This document shows, piece after piece, positions 1 to 7,932 of a DNA stretch of 24,748 nt. Positions within the stretch are counted from its first letter, which is position 1, and the number at the start of each line of letters is the position of its first letter. This stretch comes from Treponema sp. (GTDB taxonomy: Bacteria; Spirochaetota; Spirochaetia; Treponematales; Breznakiellaceae), in NCBI GenBank assembly GCA_031272575.1, contig JAISTO010000115.1, forward strand, positions 1-24,748. The letters are read 5' to 3'. The notes under the pieces are model-generated. The model was given only the letters and a program-made list of their open reading frames with translations, had not been told where the DNA came from and made no database searches. The translations under genes and the position numbers were made by a program.

Positions 1-40
1 TCGTCAAAATTCTCTAATCTTCCATATCACTCAAATCCCT

Positions 41-115
41 TTGTGCGCCTTCTGCGCCTTTGTGGTGAAATTTGACGGCTCTCTGTGCCTCTGTGAGAGG
101 CTAAATGTAAAATTG
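41..115. repeat. Degenerate low-complexity intergenic repeat
   Basis: The stretch holds degenerate tandem units built on CTTTGTGCGC / CTTCTGCGC / CTTTGTGGTG, followed by a CTCTGTGCCTCTGTGAG block. This looks like a non-coding intergenic repeat of a kind seen in multiple copies in other bacterial genomes; that resemblance is from memory and was not tested. It precedes the promoter of the restriction-modification gene. Confidence 0.35.
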
Positions 116-136
116 CTGAGTGCCCCCCCCTCCCCC

Positions 137-167
137 TTGACCCCCGCGCCCCCTTCCCCGCTATACT
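137..167 (+). promoter_or_regulatory. Sigma70-like promoter giving a leaderless transcript
   Basis: A TTGACC -35 (137-142) and TATACT -10 (162-167) are separated by 19 nt, which is longer than ideal. The -10 ends 6 nt before the ATG at 174, so the expected start site falls on or next to the start codon and there is no room for a Shine-Dalgarno site. Confidence 0.55.
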
Positions 168-173
168 CTCCCC

Positions 174-3100
174 ATGACCCCGATCCAGCAGTACCGCGAA
201 AAACTGCGCGGCATTATCGACTATGGCGGAAGCCTCAACGAAACCTCGATACGGGCGCCGTTCATCGACCTGGTGAATGCCTTCGCCGGCGGGAGAGGCC
301 TGCTGCTCGTGCCGGAACTGGAATACACCACCAGCGAAGGGGCCGCCGTCTACCCGGACGCTACGCTGAAAGACCGCTTCCGCCTCTCCTACGGCTATTA
401 CGAGGCGAAGGATCCAAAAGATGATCTCGACCGGGAAATCGAGGACAAGACACGGAAAGGCTACCCGTTCATCAACACCATCTTTGAAAACTCCCGCACT
501 GCCGTGCTCTACCAGAACCAGCGCGAGGTGCTGCGCATTGACATGGCAGATGACGCGGCGCTCAAAACGCTGATCACCGCGTTTGTCGATTTCAGGCGGG
601 AGGAAATTGACGAGTTTCACGCGGCGCTTACGCAATTCAAAATCGACCTCCCTGCCCTCGTCGCATGGTGCCGGGATGAAATCGACGCGGCGAAAGAAAA
701 CGCGGTGTTTATGGAAAAGGCGGACGCGTTTTTGCGGAATTGCCGGGAAGAAATCAACCCTGATTTTTCGTTTGAGGATATCCGCGAGATTCTCGTTCAG
801 CACATACTCACCGGAAAACTGTTTCAAGCCGTACTCTCGGATGCGGAGTTTCACCGGAAAAACAACATCGCCCATTCCATCGATAATCTCGTAGCGGTTT
901 TTTTTACCCGCGAAAAAAGTATGCAGTTCGAGGAGGCCAACAAGCACTTTTATCATATCATCGCTATTGCGGCCGGGCAAATCATCGACCACCATGACAA
1001 ACAGGAGTTTTTGAAGACCCTCTACGAGGAGTTTTACAAAGCATACAATCCGAATGAGGCCGACCGGCTCGGCGTGGTGTATACCCCCGCGCAGATAGTA
1101 GACTGTATGATCCGCGTGACAGACAGCCTGCTGGAAAAACATTTCAACACAGGGCTGGCGGAAAAAAATGTGCGCATCATCGACCCCGCCACAGGTACGG
1201 GAACCTTTGTCGCGTCCCTCATCGATTACCTTCCGCTGGAGAAACTGCGCTATAAATACACGGAGGAAATCTTTGCCAACGAGGTGCGGATACTGCCCTA
1301 CTACGTTGCGTGTGTCAACATCGAGTATACCTACTGGCAGAGAACCCGCGAGTTCCGTGAGTTTCCCAACATCTGTTACACCGACACGCTGGACTCCTCG
1401 TATTACGGCGTTGACGCCAGCGGGCAGGCCGACCTCGAAGGTCTCGTTTTCGAGGAAAACCGCCGCCGCCTCAACGCGCAGAACGAGAGCGTCATTTCGG
1501 TGGTCATCGGCAACCCGCCCTACAACGCGAATCAGAAAAACTATAACGACCAGAACGCCAACCGCGCCTACCCGAAGATTGACAAGAGAATCCGCGAGAC
1601 CTTCAGCGCGGCAAGTACTGCGCAGAAGAAAAAGTACGGGGATATGTATATGCGGTTTTTCCGCTGGGCATTTGATCGTCTGGATGCAAAGGCCGGCGGC
1701 ATCGTGGCGTTTGTCAGCAACCGTTCCTACATTGACGCGATCTACACCGATGGCTTTCGCGCATCAGTGTGCGGCGAGTTTGATTACCTGTATGTACTTG
1801 ACCTGAAAGGCGACATCCGCAAGAACCCCGCTTCCGGCGGGAATGTGTTTGGCATACTGACTGGCGTGGCGATACTGTTCGCGGTGAAACTGCCGCGGCA
1901 AAAAGCGCGGAGCGGGAAGAAGCGGGCCGCGCTTTTCTATCACACCCTGCGCGACGAGGACACGCGGGAGGATAAACTCCAGTTTTTGAATGACGTCTCG
2001 TTTGAGAGCGTCAGGTGGCAGCGTCTCTATCCCAACGCGAAGCACGACTGGCTTAATATATCTACGTCCGACTTCGACACGCTCATGCCGCTTGCAGGCG
2101 AGGGCGGCCTTTTCCATACTGTGTTCCCGGGAGTGAATACCGCACGCACTGACTGGCTGTTTGATTTCTCGAAGGAGCAGTTGATCACGAAGGTGAAATA
2201 CTTCATCGAGGTCTACAACCGCGGCATCGACAAGGGCGAACCGGATTTTTCAATCAAGTGGAGTCGGGATTTGATGAACAATTTCAAGCGCAATCTGCGC
2301 GAGGAATTCGACGAGAGCAAAATCATCTTCTCGTTGTTTCGTCCCTTTGTGAAAAAGTATTTCTACGCGAGTTCCCTGCTTGCCGACAGTTTCTTTGCGC
2401 ACCATGCGGCCTGCGCCTCTCTCGACAACATCTACATCGCGTATTCCGGTAAGGCGCATAACCAGCCGTTTTCCGCGCTTGCCTCGAAATACATCCCGGA
2501 ACTGCACGCGATAGAAAACGCGCAGGTGCTCCCGCTCTTCATTAAAGACGCTCAAGGCAGCGCGATGCCGAATGTCCGCGGCGAGGCGCTCAAGAAATTC
2601 GCCGCGCGGTACAAGGGCGAAAAAATCACGCCGGAGGCGGTGTTCTGCTATGTCTACGCGGTGTTCAACGACCGCTCCTATGTGGAAGCATACAAGGACG
2701 ACCTCCGCCGCGAAAGCCCCCGCGTCCCCCTCCGGGACGACTTCTCCCGCATGGCCGCGCTGGGCAAACGCCTGCTGGATTTGCACGTCAACTACGAAGA
2801 CGCCGTGGAATATCCGCTGAAAATGAATTACAAAGAGGAGAAGAAAATCAGCACTAAACCGCGTAAAGCCGCGGCCCCCTTTCTTGATGGATTCGCCATC
2901 CCCGGCGCTGTCGAGGCCGCCCTTCGCATGGAACGCCGCACGATCGACGACGAGTCCGGTGTCAAACCGCCCGCAGGTGAAAAAAAGTTCCGCCTCGACC
3001 GCGAGGCTGGCCGCCTCGTCATCGACCACCTCACCGTGAGCGGAATCCCCGCCGCCGCCTTCGCGTACCGTTTGAGTCAGCGGAGCGCCGTGGAGTGGCT

Positions 3101-3272
3101 GGTAGACCAGTACAAGAGCCGCAAGGGAGACGACGCGGCAGCGGCGCGTTTCAACGCCCACGGATACGCGGACTATCGGGATGACATAGTGCGCCTTTTG
3201 AAAAAGATCGTCACCGTGTCGCTGGAAACGGAAAAACTGCGGGGGGAACTGAAAAAGTGCCATTTCCCGTAG
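174..3272 (+). CDS. Type ISP/IIG-like restriction endonuclease-methyltransferase
   Basis: This 1032-residue protein looks like a single-chain restriction-modification enzyme that both cuts and N6-adenine-methylates DNA. The N-terminus carries a PD-(D/E)XK-like nuclease signature, with PD at residues 61-62 and EAK at 77-79. An adenine methyltransferase follows, with SAM motif I DPATGTGTF at 337-345 and catalytic motif IV NPPY at 447-450. The C-terminal third resembles the target-recognition region of type ISP enzymes (around YSGKAHNQPFSALASKYIPELH, near residue 755). Classical type ISP enzymes such as LlaGI are about 1570 residues and have a helicase between nuclease and methylase. Here only about 250 residues separate the two, and I see no Walker A motif, so translocation is unlikely and a type IIG-like mode is inferred. 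The gene stands alone, with no separate specificity or methylase gene, as expected for a self-contained system. The start codon sits just after a -10 box. The recognition sequence cannot be read from the protein. Confidence 0.88.
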   Translation: MTPIQQYREKLRGIIDYGGSLNETSIRAPFIDLVNAFAGGRGLLLVPELEYTTSEGAAVYPDATLKDRFRLSYGYYEAKDPKDDLDREIEDKTRKGYPFINTIFENSRTAVLYQNQREVLRIDMADDAALKTLITAFVDFRREEIDEFHAALTQFKIDLPALVAWCRDEIDAAKENAVFMEKADAFLRNCREEINPDFSFEDIREILVQHILTGKLFQAVLSDAEFHRKNNIAHSIDNLVAVFFTREKSMQFEEANKHFYHIIAIAAGQIIDHHDKQEFLKTLYEEFYKAYNPNEADRLGVVYTPAQIVDCMIRVTDSLLEKHFNTGLAEKNVRIIDPATGTGTFVASLIDYLPLEKLRYKYTEEIFANEVRILPYYVACVNIEYTYWQRTREFREFPNICYTDTLDSSYYGVDASGQADLEGLVFEENRRRLNAQNESVISVVIGNPPYNANQKNYNDQNANRAYPKIDKRIRETFSAASTAQKKKYGDMYMRFFRWAFDRLDAKAGGIVAFVSNRSYIDAIYTDGFRASVCGEFDYLYVLDLKGDIRKNPASGGNVFGILTGVAILFAVKLPRQKARSGKKRAALFYHTLRDEDTREDKLQFLNDVSFESVRWQRLYPNAKHDWLNISTSDFDTLMPLAGEGGLFHTVFPGVNTARTDWLFDFSKEQLITKVKYFIEVYNRGIDKGEPDFSIKWSRDLMNNFKRNLREEFDESKIIFSLFRPFVKKYFYASSLLADSFFAHHAACASLDNIYIAYSGKAHNQPFSALASKYIPELHAIENAQVLPLFIKDAQGSAMPNVRGEALKKFAARYKGEKITPEAVFCYVYAVFNDRSYVEAYKDDLRRESPRVPLRDDFSRMAALGKRLLDLHVNYEDAVEYPLKMNYKEEKKISTKPRKAAAPFLDGFAIPGAVEAALRMERRTIDDESGVKPPAGEKKFRLDREAGRLVIDHLTVSGIPAAAFAYRLSQRSAVEWLVDQYKSRKGDDAAAARFNAHGYADYRDDIVRLLKKIVTVSLETEKLRGELKKCHFP

Positions 3273-3323
3273 AGATTCCGCGGTCGAGCCTAACAGCGTC
3301 ATCGGCGCCCCACCCAAGCCCTC

Positions 3324-3353
3324 TTGACATTCCCGCCCGCCCCGCGCTAAAGT
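3324..3353 (+). promoter_or_regulatory. Promoter of the V/A-ATPase operon
   Basis: A consensus TTGACA -35 (3324-3329) and TAAAGT -10 (3348-3353) have an 18-nt spacer, 17 nt upstream of the subunit K start. The predicted transcript would have a leader of about 10 nt containing the GAGGAA ribosome-binding site at 3361-3366. This contrasts with the leaderless layouts elsewhere in the window. Confidence 0.65.
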
Positions 3354-3370
3354 ACCCCCAGAGGAATAAC

Positions 3371-3670
3371 ATGAAACGTATACTCTTTTTATGCGCGGCG
3401 GCGGCCGCGGGGCCGGGGGCCTTTGCGCAGGAGGCGGCGCAGGAGGCGGCGGCGGGCGGGTCGTTTTGGAAGTACTTCGCCGCGGCGCTTGCGGTGGGCA
3501 TCTCCTGCATAGCGGGGGGGCTTGCGGTGGGGCAGATTGGGTCTGCCGCGATGGGCGCGATGAGCGAGAACCCGGAACTGTCCGGCAAGGCGCTCCCCTA
3601 TGCGGGGCTTGCGGAGGGCATCTGTCTCTGGGGCTTCCTGGTCGCGCTCCTGATACTCGTGATCAACTAG
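3371..3670 (+). CDS. ntpK: V/A-type ATPase proteolipid subunit K (single hairpin)
   Basis: This 99-residue membrane protein is the rotor-ring subunit that carries ions through the membrane sector. After a hydrophobic N-terminus resembling a cleavable signal (1-20), it has one hairpin: TM1 about 34-63, a polar loop containing SENPEL (65-70) and TM2 about 74-99. Glu82 in TM2 (AGLAEGICLWGF) is the expected ion-binding carboxylate, and Gln55 in TM1 lies where Na+-binding rings carry a glutamine. Sodium coupling is therefore possible but only inferred. Many V-type K subunits are four-helix duplications of about 150 residues, whereas this one is the two-helix form. The ATG at 3371 was chosen because GAGGAA precedes it; an in-frame upstream ATG at 3257 would start inside the neighbouring gene. 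It is the first gene of a K-F-E-A operon. Confidence 0.9.
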   Translation: MKRILFLCAAAAAGPGAFAQEAAQEAAAGGSFWKYFAAALAVGISCIAGGLAVGQIGSAAMGAMSENPELSGKALPYAGLAEGICLWGFLVALLILVIN

Positions 3671-4011
3671 TGGACTATTTCTTCATTGGGGATCAGGAAC
3701 TGGCCATCGCGTTCCGGTTTGTGGGCATAGAGGGCGCGGGCGTGTCCAACGGGGCCGAGGCGCTCTCCCTGTTCAGGCGGATGACCGAAGGCTACGACGA
3801 GACCGCGGACGCGGTGCTGCCGGGCGCGGAAACCTGCCGCATCCTGATCCTCACCGAGGAGGCCGCGGACTGGCTCGGCGACACCCTGGTGTCCTGGCAA
3901 CTATCCGGTCAATACCCCCTGGTAGTAGAAGTCCCCGGCATGATGGGCCGTCTGCCGGGCCGCAAGACCCTGGTCGACTCCATCCGCGAGGCCGTCGGGA
4001 TACAAGTATAG
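3670..4011 (+). CDS. ntpG: V/A-type ATPase subunit F
   Basis: This 113-residue soluble protein has the size and opening pattern of subunit F (MDYFFIGDQELAIAFRFVGIEG). Subunit F belongs to the central stalk and binds the D subunit, affecting rotation and regulation. The middle contains the alternating hydrophobic strand RILILTEEAADWL and the end has LVVEVPG, both typical of the F fold. The GTG start at 3670 overlaps the TAG stop of subunit K by one base (TAGTG), which implies translational coupling. Its partner D is not in the window. The call rests on family pattern, length and position between K and E, and it is secure. Confidence 0.88.
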   Translation: MDYFFIGDQELAIAFRFVGIEGAGVSNGAEALSLFRRMTEGYDETADAVLPGAETCRILILTEEAADWLGDTLVSWQLSGQYPLVVEVPGMMGRLPGRKTLVDSIREAVGIQV

Positions 4012-4050
4012 GAGGATGACGGCGGAACTGGCGCCGGGAAGGGGCTGTGC

Positions 4051-4078
4051 CCCAGTCCCCAGTCCCAAGTCCCAAGAC
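4051..4078. repeat. Four-copy heptanucleotide tandem repeat
   Basis: Four consecutive 7-bp units (CCCAGTC, CCCAGTC, CCAAGTC, CCAAGAC) lie immediately before the ATG at 4079. They separate the AGGAGG at 4010-4015 from the likely subunit E start. A short GGGGC-TGT-GCCCC hairpin (4041-4053) abuts them. The same core reappears on the other strand at 24452-24465. Confidence 0.7.
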
Positions 4079-4711
4079 ATGGAAGAACTACAATCATCCG
4101 AAGTGCTCGACCGGGAGATCCTCGAGGACGCCCGGAAGAAGGCATTCACCATACTGAAGGGGGCCGACGACGCGGCAGCCGCGGCGGAAGCGGCCTGGAA
4201 GAAGCGCACGGGAAAGGAACTGGAGGCGCTTAAGGTCACGTATGCGGCCCGCCTCGACGCGGCGCGCTCCGAGATCATGGCGGCGCTCCCCCTGGACGAG
4301 CGCCGGCTCCGCTCGGAGTGGGCGCAGCGGCTGCTCACGCAGGCCATGCAGACCTTTCTCGCGTCCCTGAGCCGCGAGCGCCTCCTGGCGATACTGGGCG
4401 CGGAACTGCGGCGCTGCCTCGCCGCGCTGGACGCGAAGGCCATCTCCGACGCGCGGGCGCTTGCGCGGGGGCTCTCCGAAACCGAGGCAAAGGCCCTGCT
4501 CATTCAGACGGAGTACCTGGCGGGCCTGTCTATCCCCATCAACTTAAATGATGACGACTTTACCCACGGCGGGCGCTTCCCCGGCCTCTGCATAACGAGC
4601 CCTGCCGCGCGGGTAACGGTGTCGGTCGACGGGGCCGCGGAGACCCTGCTCGAGGAGCGGCGTGCGGAACTGGCCGCGGCGCTGCTGGGGGAGGAGGCGC
4701 TGAATGATTAG
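4079..4711 (+). CDS. ntpE: V/A-type ATPase subunit E
   Basis: This 210-residue protein is the peripheral-stalk subunit that links the catalytic head to the membrane sector. The N-terminal half is a charged, Ala-rich helix suited to a coiled coil (roughly residues 5-75). The C-terminal half has the compact E-subunit head, ending in GGRFPGLCITSPAARVTVSVDGAAETLLEERRAEL, a typical E pattern. The start is uncertain. ATG 4079 gives a family-like N-terminus (MEELQSSEVLDREI) but has only repeat DNA upstream. The in-frame ATG at 4016 directly abuts an AGGAGG with no spacer and would add 21 residues encoded by the heptad repeat. It overlaps subunit A by 8 nt. Peripheral-stalk partner subunits are not in the window. 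Confidence 0.85.
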   Translation: MEELQSSEVLDREILEDARKKAFTILKGADDAAAAAEAAWKKRTGKELEALKVTYAARLDAARSEIMAALPLDERRLRSEWAQRLLTQAMQTFLASLSRERLLAILGAELRRCLAALDAKAISDARALARGLSETEAKALLIQTEYLAGLSIPINLNDDDFTHGGRFPGLCITSPAARVTVSVDGAAETLLEERRAELAAALLGEEALND

Positions 4712-6494
4712 CGGGACAGTGCACCGCATATCCGGCCCCATCGTGCGGGCCTCGGGGCTGGGCAAGGCCGGGCTCTTCGATGTGGTCGAGGTGGGAAAGG
4801 AGCGCCTCACCGGCGAGATCGTGCGCCTCGAGGCGGACGAGGCGGTCATCCAGGTCTACGAGGATGACACCGGCCTCTGCCTCGGGGCGGATGCCGTGTC
4901 GACAGGGCGGCCGCTCTCGGTGCTGCTGGGGCCCGGGCTGGTGGGCACCATTTACGATGGTATACAGCGCCCCCTGGAGACGCTCTTCAACACGAGCGGC
5001 GCCTTTATGCGGGCAGGCAGCCGGGGCGACCCGCTCGACATGCAAAAAAAGTGGCGCTTCGTCCCGGAGCCCGCCCTGGCCGCCCGCCTGGCATCCGGGG
5101 AGCAGGTCGAGGCCGTGCCGGGGCTTGTGCTTGGCTCGGTACAGGAGACCGAGAGCATAGCCTGCAAAATCATGGTGCCGCCTGACTTTAAGGGGGGGCA
5201 TATCGTCAGCCTTTCAGAAGAAACTGACCTGTGCTGCGCGGACGCGGCGGCCCGGACGAGCCGCGGCGAGGATATCCCCCTTGCCCAGTGGTGGCCGGTG
5301 CGGGTGCCGCGCCCCAACGCGGGGCGGCTCGGCACGGACACGCCGCTCGTTACGGGCGAGCGGGTCATCGACGTGTTCTTCCCGCTCTCCAAGGGGGGCG
5401 CGGCCGCTATTCCCGGTGGCTTCGGCACGGGCAAGACGATGACGCAGCACGCGATCGCCAAGTGGTGCGACGCGGACGTGATCATCTATATCGGCTGCGG
5501 GGAGCGGGGCAACGAGATGACGGACGTGCTCACGGACTTCCCCCGCCTGGTGGACCCCCGCACCGGCCGCTCCCTCATGGAGCGCACGGTGCTTATCGCC
5601 AACACGAGCAATCTGCCGGTGGCCGCGCGGGAGGTGTCCATCTACACCGGCGTTACCCTGGCCGAGTTTTACCGCGACATGGGGCTGCACGTGGCCATCA
5701 TGGCGGACTCGACGAGCCGCTGGGCCGAGGCCCTCCGCGAACTGTCCGGCCGCATGGAGGAGATGCCCGCGGAGGAGGGCTTCCCCGCGTACCTCCCCAC
5801 CCGCCTGGCCGAGTTTTACGAGCGGGCGGGCCGCGTCAAGACGCTCTGCGGGCTGGAGGGCTCGGTCACGATTATCGGGGCCGTGTCCCCCCCGGGCGGG
5901 GATTTCTCCGAGCCGGTGACCCAGCACACGAAGCGCTTCATCCGCTGCTTCTGGGCGCTGGACCGGGACCTGGCCAACGCGCGGCACTACCCCGCGATCA
6001 GTTGGACGGACAGTTACTCGGAGTACGCGGCCGAGGTGCAGGCCTGGTGGGAGCGGGTGAACCCGCTCTGGGCCAGGTCGCGGCAGGAGGCGCTCGACTT
6101 ATTGAAAAAAGAGCAACGCCTCGCCGAGATCGTCCGCCTCATAGGGCCGGACGCGCTCCCGGACGACCAGCGCCTCGTGCTCCTCACCGCCGAGATCATC
6201 AAGAACGGCTTTTTACAACAGAACTCTTTTGACGAGGTGGATATGTACTGCGTCCCGGCCAAGCAGGTGCGGCTCCTCGAACTGATCATGGAGTTTCACA
6301 CCCGCGCGGAACGCTGCATCAAACTGGGCGCGCCCCTCTTCCGAATAACGAGCCTCGATTTAAAAGAGCGCCTCTCGCGCCTGAAAAGCGACGTCAAAAA
6401 CGGTGATGACGCGGGCCTCGCCGCCTTCGAGCAGTCCATGCGCGGCGACCTGGACGACCTCGAGCGCGGCTACAAGACAAAAGAGACGCTGTAG
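4704..6494 (+). CDS. ntpA: V/A-type ATPase catalytic subunit A
   Basis: This 596-residue protein is the nucleotide-hydrolysing or synthesising subunit of the rotary ATPase head. It has the N-terminal beta-barrel (1-70), the A-specific non-homologous insert (about 110-190), and a P-loop GGFGTGKT at 238-245. The GERGNE motif with the catalytic Glu follows at 266-271, along with TSRWAEALRE and a helical C-terminus. Length is normal for the family (about 580-600). The ATG at 4704 overlaps the end of subunit E (ATGATTAG), so the two are translationally coupled. The gene normally followed by B and D is instead followed after 17 nt by a convergent mutY-like gene, so the catalytic partner B must be encoded elsewhere if the complex is functional. 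No inactivating change is visible. Confidence 0.95.
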   Translation: MISGTVHRISGPIVRASGLGKAGLFDVVEVGKERLTGEIVRLEADEAVIQVYEDDTGLCLGADAVSTGRPLSVLLGPGLVGTIYDGIQRPLETLFNTSGAFMRAGSRGDPLDMQKKWRFVPEPALAARLASGEQVEAVPGLVLGSVQETESIACKIMVPPDFKGGHIVSLSEETDLCCADAAARTSRGEDIPLAQWWPVRVPRPNAGRLGTDTPLVTGERVIDVFFPLSKGGAAAIPGGFGTGKTMTQHAIAKWCDADVIIYIGCGERGNEMTDVLTDFPRLVDPRTGRSLMERTVLIANTSNLPVAAREVSIYTGVTLAEFYRDMGLHVAIMADSTSRWAEALRELSGRMEEMPAEEGFPAYLPTRLAEFYERAGRVKTLCGLEGSVTIIGAVSPPGGDFSEPVTQHTKRFIRCFWALDRDLANARHYPAISWTDSYSEYAAEVQAWWERVNPLWARSRQEALDLLKKEQRLAEIVRLIGPDALPDDQRLVLLTAEIIKNGFLQQNSFDEVDMYCVPAKQVRLLELIMEFHTRAERCIKLGAPLFRITSLDLKERLSRLKSDVKNGDDAGLAAFEQSMRGDLDDLERGYKTKETL

Positions 6495-6511
6495 GGGCTG
6501 CGCACACCGCG

Positions 6512-7324
6512 TCACCTGATCCGGTACACGCCCTCTTTCTCGGCTACGAGCAGGTCTTTTTGCAGCCCCTCCATTACGCGGTAGAAGTCGCCCCGCTTTT
6601 CCGTGCAGCCCAGGCTTTGCATAAGGGTCTCCGCGCTCCGGGGCCGCTCGAGCAGCGTGTTGATAATTCTCCCCCGCAGCTCGCGGCGGGAGCCCTTGAA
6701 GGGGCTCTGCGTTTTGTAGTGGGCGCTCTGGCGGTTCGGGTTTACCCGCAGTTTTTTCAGCATGGCCCCGTAATCCATCAGCGCGTAGTACCAAATGCGC
6801 GGTGAAGCGCGGTCCAGGCAGCGCGCGAGGCAGGGGAGTATTTCATCATCCTTTACAAAATTGCTATTATTGAAAAAAAAGTGAATCATTACCGCGCGGA
6901 TGTTCGTTTCGATGAAGACGGCGGGCTCGTTGTACGCGAAGCAGACGATCGCGCCCGCGCTGTAAGGGCCTATGCCCGGCAGCGCGGCGAGTTCGCTCGC
7001 CGTTCGGGGGACTTCGCCGCCCTTTTGCAGCGCGATCGTTTCCGCGCAGCGCTTCAGGAAGAGGGCGCGGCGGTTGTAGCCAAGCCCGCTCCACTCGCGG
7101 AGCACCTCCTCGAGGCTCGCCTCGTGCAGGCTGCGCGGCGAGGGCCAGCGGGCCATAAAGCGCTCGTAATAGCCGCGCACACGGTCAGTCTGCGTCTGCT
7201 GGAGCATGCACTCCGACACGAGCACCCCCCAGGGGCTTACCTTGTGCCGCCACGGGAAATCCCGCCCTGCCGCATGGTAGTAATCGTAAATCTTTTCGCG
7301 AAAATCGTCAATGTTGATAGACAT
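6512..7324 (-). CDS. MutY-like HhH-GPD DNA glycosylase lacking the Fe-S cluster
   Basis: This 270-residue protein belongs to the HhH-GPD superfamily of base-excision glycosylases and most resembles MutY, which removes adenine mispaired with 8-oxoguanine. The MutY-type SECMLQQTQ is at 37-45 with catalytic Glu38. The helix-hairpin-helix LPGIGPYSAG is at 115-124. FIETNIR (137-143) occupies the place of the catalytic Asp motif, with Glu139 where Asp is usual. The four-cysteine Fe-S loop is absent: after MDYGAML the chain runs KKLRVNPNRQSAHYKTQSPFKG. There is no MutT-like C-terminal domain (MutY is usually about 350 residues). Fe-S-less MutY relatives are known in some anaerobes. The start follows an AGAGG site and lies 17 nt after the kinase-like gene, so they are likely co-transcribed. 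Substrate specificity is inferred. Confidence 0.85.
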   Translation of the reverse strand: MSINIDDFREKIYDYYHAAGRDFPWRHKVSPWGVLVSECMLQQTQTDRVRGYYERFMARWPSPRSLHEASLEEVLREWSGLGYNRRALFLKRCAETIALQKGGEVPRTASELAALPGIGPYSAGAIVCFAYNEPAVFIETNIRAVMIHFFFNNSNFVKDDEILPCLARCLDRASPRIWYYALMDYGAMLKKLRVNPNRQSAHYKTQSPFKGSRRELRGRIINTLLERPRSAETLMQSLGCTEKRGDFYRVMEGLQKDLLVAEKEGVYRIR

Positions 7325-7341
7325 TATGCGCCTCTTTGTTT

Positions 7342-7929
7342 TTAGAGACAGCGTTTTCGTTTCAGTTCTTCAATGATGACCGCGACTATTTCCCGCGGCC
7401 GCGCGGTATCCACATTGATGATAAGGCCGGCCTGCGAGAGATCGTCGTTGTCGATGTGGTAGATGCGAAGATAGCGCTCGTGATCCTGCCGGTCGCGGTG
7501 GCTCGTGAAGGCGGCGATCTCGTCGAGACTACCCCCCTCGCGGTGGAGTATGCGCCGCGCCCGCGTTTCGTCTGAGGCCTCGAGGTAGACTTTTAAATCC
7601 GCCTCCGGCAGCATCCAGATTGCGAGACGGGAACCGAGAACGCAGCCGCCTTTTTCGCGGGCAAGAGCAACCTGGCGGCTGTCCACTTCTTTGTCCCAGT
7701 AGTCGTCTGACGCGGCGAGCGCCAGCACTTCTTTTAAAGAAATGTCTTTCTCGCTTGCCAGGTTCCTAAAGGTAAAGTTGATGAACCTGAGGCCCAGCGT
7801 TTCCGCCAAAAGCCGGCTCACCGTGGTGTTGCCGCAGCCGCTCTTGCCCGATATGGCGATTTTTAACCCCGAGGCTGCCGCTGGAGCGTCCGCTCCAGCG
7901 GCGGTCCCAACGTTCCCGGTTCCTTCCAC
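7342..7929 (-). CDS. Cytidylate kinase-like nucleoside monophosphate kinase
   Basis: This 195-residue protein has the P-loop GKSGCGNTT (28-36) in KIAISGKSGCGNTTVSRLLAE and the compact layout of the archaeal-type cytidylate kinase family. That family phosphorylates CMP/dCMP with ATP. A later DETRARRILHREG segment fits the LID/arginine region. The substrate is inferred from the family, and a related P-loop kinase role is possible. The only standard start before the P-loop is the GTG at 7929, 3 nt after the stop of the upstream lipoprotein gene, with no good Shine-Dalgarno. It gives a 20-residue Gly/Ala-rich N-terminal tail that homologues would not be expected to need. That tail is encoded by a perfect palindrome. 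The gene is second in a lipoprotein-kinase-glycosylase set. Confidence 0.8.
   Translation of the reverse strand: MEGTGNVGTAAGADAPAAASGLKIAISGKSGCGNTTVSRLLAETLGLRFINFTFRNLASEKDISLKEVLALAASDDYWDKEVDSRQVALAREKGGCVLGSRLAIWMLPEADLKVYLEASDETRARRILHREGGSLDEIAAFTSHRDRQDHERYLRIYHIDNDDLSQAGLIINVDTARPREIVAVIIEELKRKRCL
7877..7902. repeat. 12-bp perfect inverted repeat in the kinase 5' coding region
   Basis: Arms GCCGCTGGAGCG and CGCTCCAGCGGC are separated by 2 nt. In the mRNA this would form a very stable hairpin between the preceding stop codon and the P-loop codons. It encodes part of the Ala/Gly-rich tail and could be a repeat insertion, an attenuator or a translational coupler. Confidence 0.75.
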
Positions 7930-7932
7930 GAC

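Noticed and set aside
27..1142. Long minus-strand open frame over the restriction gene
   Set aside because: It is antisense to a clear methylase-nuclease with intact motifs, and its own product has no recognisable motif.
2250..3317. 355-codon minus-strand open frame
   Set aside because: It shadows the C-terminal third of the restriction enzyme in GC-rich DNA and shows no family resemblance.
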